Origin: Candidatus Cloacimonadota bacterium | Lineage (GTDB): Bacteria > Cloacimonadota > Cloacimonadia > Cloacimonadales > Cloacimonadaceae | Length of the DNA: 6,401 nt | Direction of reading: 5' to 3' | Assembly (NCBI GenBank): GCA_016875595.1 | Contig: VGPI01000122.1 | Coordinates: 1-6,401, forward strand | Shown here: positions 5,095 through 6,401 of the stretch, one piece after another | How the letters are laid out: each line of letters opens with the position of its first letter | How positions within the stretch are numbered: position 1 is the first letter of the stretch | Made by a program: the position numbers and the translations under genes | Notes under the pieces: generated by a model | The model's input: the letters and a program-made list of their open reading frames with translations, nothing else | What the model was told of the DNA's origin: nothing | Databases searched by the model: none

Positions 5095-6401
5095 ATGAAC
5101 AACAAGATCTTCGTCCTGGATACGAACGTCCTGATTCACAGCCCGCAAGCGCTCTTTGCCTTTGAAGAGAACCGCATCGTGATCCCGATCGTGGTCATTG
5201 AAGAGATCGACCAGTTCAAGAAAGGTGTCGATGAAAAAAGCCGCAATGCCCGCCAGATCGGACGCTACCTCGATGCCCTGCGTGAACGTGGCAGCTTGCA
5301 GAATGGCGTGGAGACCGATAACGGCGGTATCGTCCAGATCAGCGTCAACCGCGAAGTGACCGACACCGCTTCCAAGCTGATGTATATGGACAAAGTCGAT
5401 AACATGATCATCGGCACCGCCCTCTATTTCAAAAACAAATACCCCGAGAGCGAGGTCACGCTCATTTCCAAGGATGCCAATGTCCGGATCAAAGCCGATT
5501 GCGTCGGCGTCAAAGCCGAGAACTATGAATCCGACAACGTCCGTTATGACGAGTATTACACCGGCTGGAGCGAGGATGAACTGAGTCCGGATCTCTATGG
5601 CAAGCTGCTCTCCGACGGCTTCCTGCCCAATACCGGCGACATCTATTTCCCCAATGAATTTGTCCGCTTTTCACGCCAAGACACCTCCGACAAGGTCATT
5701 ACCACCCGCTTTGTCAGAGCCCGCAATGGCTTTATCCTCCTCGAACATTACACCGGTCAGGAGATCTACAATATCACTTCCCGTAATTTTGAACAGGACA
5801 TGGCGTTTGACCTGCTCTTAGATGACGAGATCAAGCTGGTCACCCTCTCCGGCAAAGCCGGCACCGGCAAGACGCTGCTTGCCATCGCCGCCGGATTGCA
5901 CAAGGTGATCACCGAAGACCGCTACACCCGCCTCGTCATTTCCCGTCCCATCTCCCCCATGGGCAAAGACCTCGGCTATCTGCCCGGCTCCAAGACCGAG
6001 AAATTCAATCCCTGGATGCAACCCATCTTTGACAATATGGATATCCTCCTGCCCCCTGCCGGCAAAACCGACAGCGGTGACAAGAGCCGCAAAAAGACCA
6101 CGATCTATGATCTGATGGACTACGGCTTTCTGGAACTCGAGCCCCTCACCTACATCCGCGGCAGGAGCTTGCCCAAGCAGTTCATCATCATCGATGAAGC
6201 CCAGAATCTCACGCCCCATGAGATGAAGACCATCATCACCCGTGCCGGTAAGGGCACCAAGATCGTGCTTACCGGCGATCCCTACCAGATCGACACGCCC
6301 TATCTCGATGCCGTCAGCAATGGCTTGAGCGTCGCCGTGGAACGTCTCAAACATGAGGGGATGGTTGGACACGTCATGATGGACATCGGTGAGCGTTCCC
6401 T
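5095..6401 (+). CDS. phoH2: PIN-domain PhoH-family ATPase/RNase (PhoH2 type), 3' end cut by window
   Basis: I translated 435 codons without a stop before the window ends; the family is usually about 430-470 residues, so only a short tail is missing. The N-terminal PIN nuclease domain covers about 1-140. Its acidic residues are Asp9 (VLDTNVLIH), Glu37 (VVIEEIDQFKK), Asp102 (DNMIIGTAL) and Asp127 (ISKDANVRIKAD). The C-terminal PhoH domain starts near 225. It has Walker A GKAGTGKT (253-260), SRPISPMGKDLGYLPGS (283-299), YIRGRSLPKQ (353-362), Walker B FIIIDEAQN (363-371) and LTGDPYQID (392-400). Both halves look catalytically intact. Characterised PhoH2 proteins unwind and cut RNA, so this is probably a cytoplasmic RNA-processing enzyme. 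ATG 5095 is chosen because AAGGAAG (5083-5089) overlaps the cupin stop and the PIN motif starts at once. It probably shares a transcript with the cupin gene 10 bp upstream. Confidence 0.95.
   Translation, partial: MNNKIFVLDTNVLIHSPQALFAFEENRIVIPIVVIEEIDQFKKGVDEKSRNARQIGRYLDALRERGSLQNGVETDNGGIVQISVNREVTDTASKLMYMDKVDNMIIGTALYFKNKYPESEVTLISKDANVRIKADCVGVKAENYESDNVRYDEYYTGWSEDELSPDLYGKLLSDGFLPNTGDIYFPNEFVRFSRQDTSDKVITTRFVRARNGFILLEHYTGQEIYNITSRNFEQDMAFDLLLDDEIKLVTLSGKAGTGKTLLAIAAGLHKVITEDRYTRLVISRPISPMGKDLGYLPGSKTEKFNPWMQPIFDNMDILLPPAGKTDSGDKSRKKTTIYDLMDYGFLELEPLTYIRGRSLPKQFIIIDEAQNLTPHEMKTIITRAGKGTKIVLTGDPYQIDTPYLDAVSNGLSVAVERLKHEGMVGHVMMDIGERS

Overview
The window carries five plus-strand genes behind a repeat-rich non-coding stretch. 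It reads as bacterial: genes are tightly packed with Shine-Dalgarno sites, base composition looks mid-GC, and all calls are ordinary bacterial families. The source may be an anaerobic amino-acid-fermenting bacterium. A thiolase paired with an acyl-CoA-type class III aminotransferase recalls the lysine-fermentation genes of Candidatus Cloacimonadota. That placement is inference from gene content, not from a phylogenetic marker.

Positions 1-424 hold no convincing gene. They contain an 11-bp-periodic TTCG/TCGA-rich tract with an 11-bp inverted repeat (about 20-96). Next come two copies of a 24-bp repeat 44 bp apart (143-166 and 187-210), each built on a 6-bp-arm hairpin whose outermost pair differs in a compensatory way. 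A 13-bp inverted repeat (173-185 with 223-235) encloses the second copy. An A-tract-rich leader with a plausible sigma-70-type promoter and a strong ribosome binding site leads into the first gene.

Positions 425-4490 form a probable operon: acetyl-CoA acetyltransferase (thiolase), a class III PLP aminotransferase starting 2 bp after it, and CTP synthase (pyrG) starting 17 bp after that. If the aminotransferase is a 3-aminobutanoyl-CoA transaminase (Kat-like), it would make acetoacetyl-CoA. The thiolase would then split this into two acetyl-CoA, giving the last two steps of a lysine fermentation route. pyrG would be a housekeeping gene carried on the same transcript.

Positions 4491-4577 are a short gap with a hairpin spanning the pyrG stop and a weak promoter candidate. 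Positions 4578-6401 hold a second pair: a Cupin_5 (DUF985) protein and, 10 bp later, a PIN-PhoH (PhoH2-type) RNase/ATPase that runs off the window close to its expected C-terminus.

The least explained material is the palindromic repeat cluster upstream of the thiolase. Among the proteins, the points of most interest are the thiolase/aminotransferase coupling, a Gln-to-His change beside the CTP synthase glutaminase cysteine, and the Cupin_5-PhoH2 pairing.
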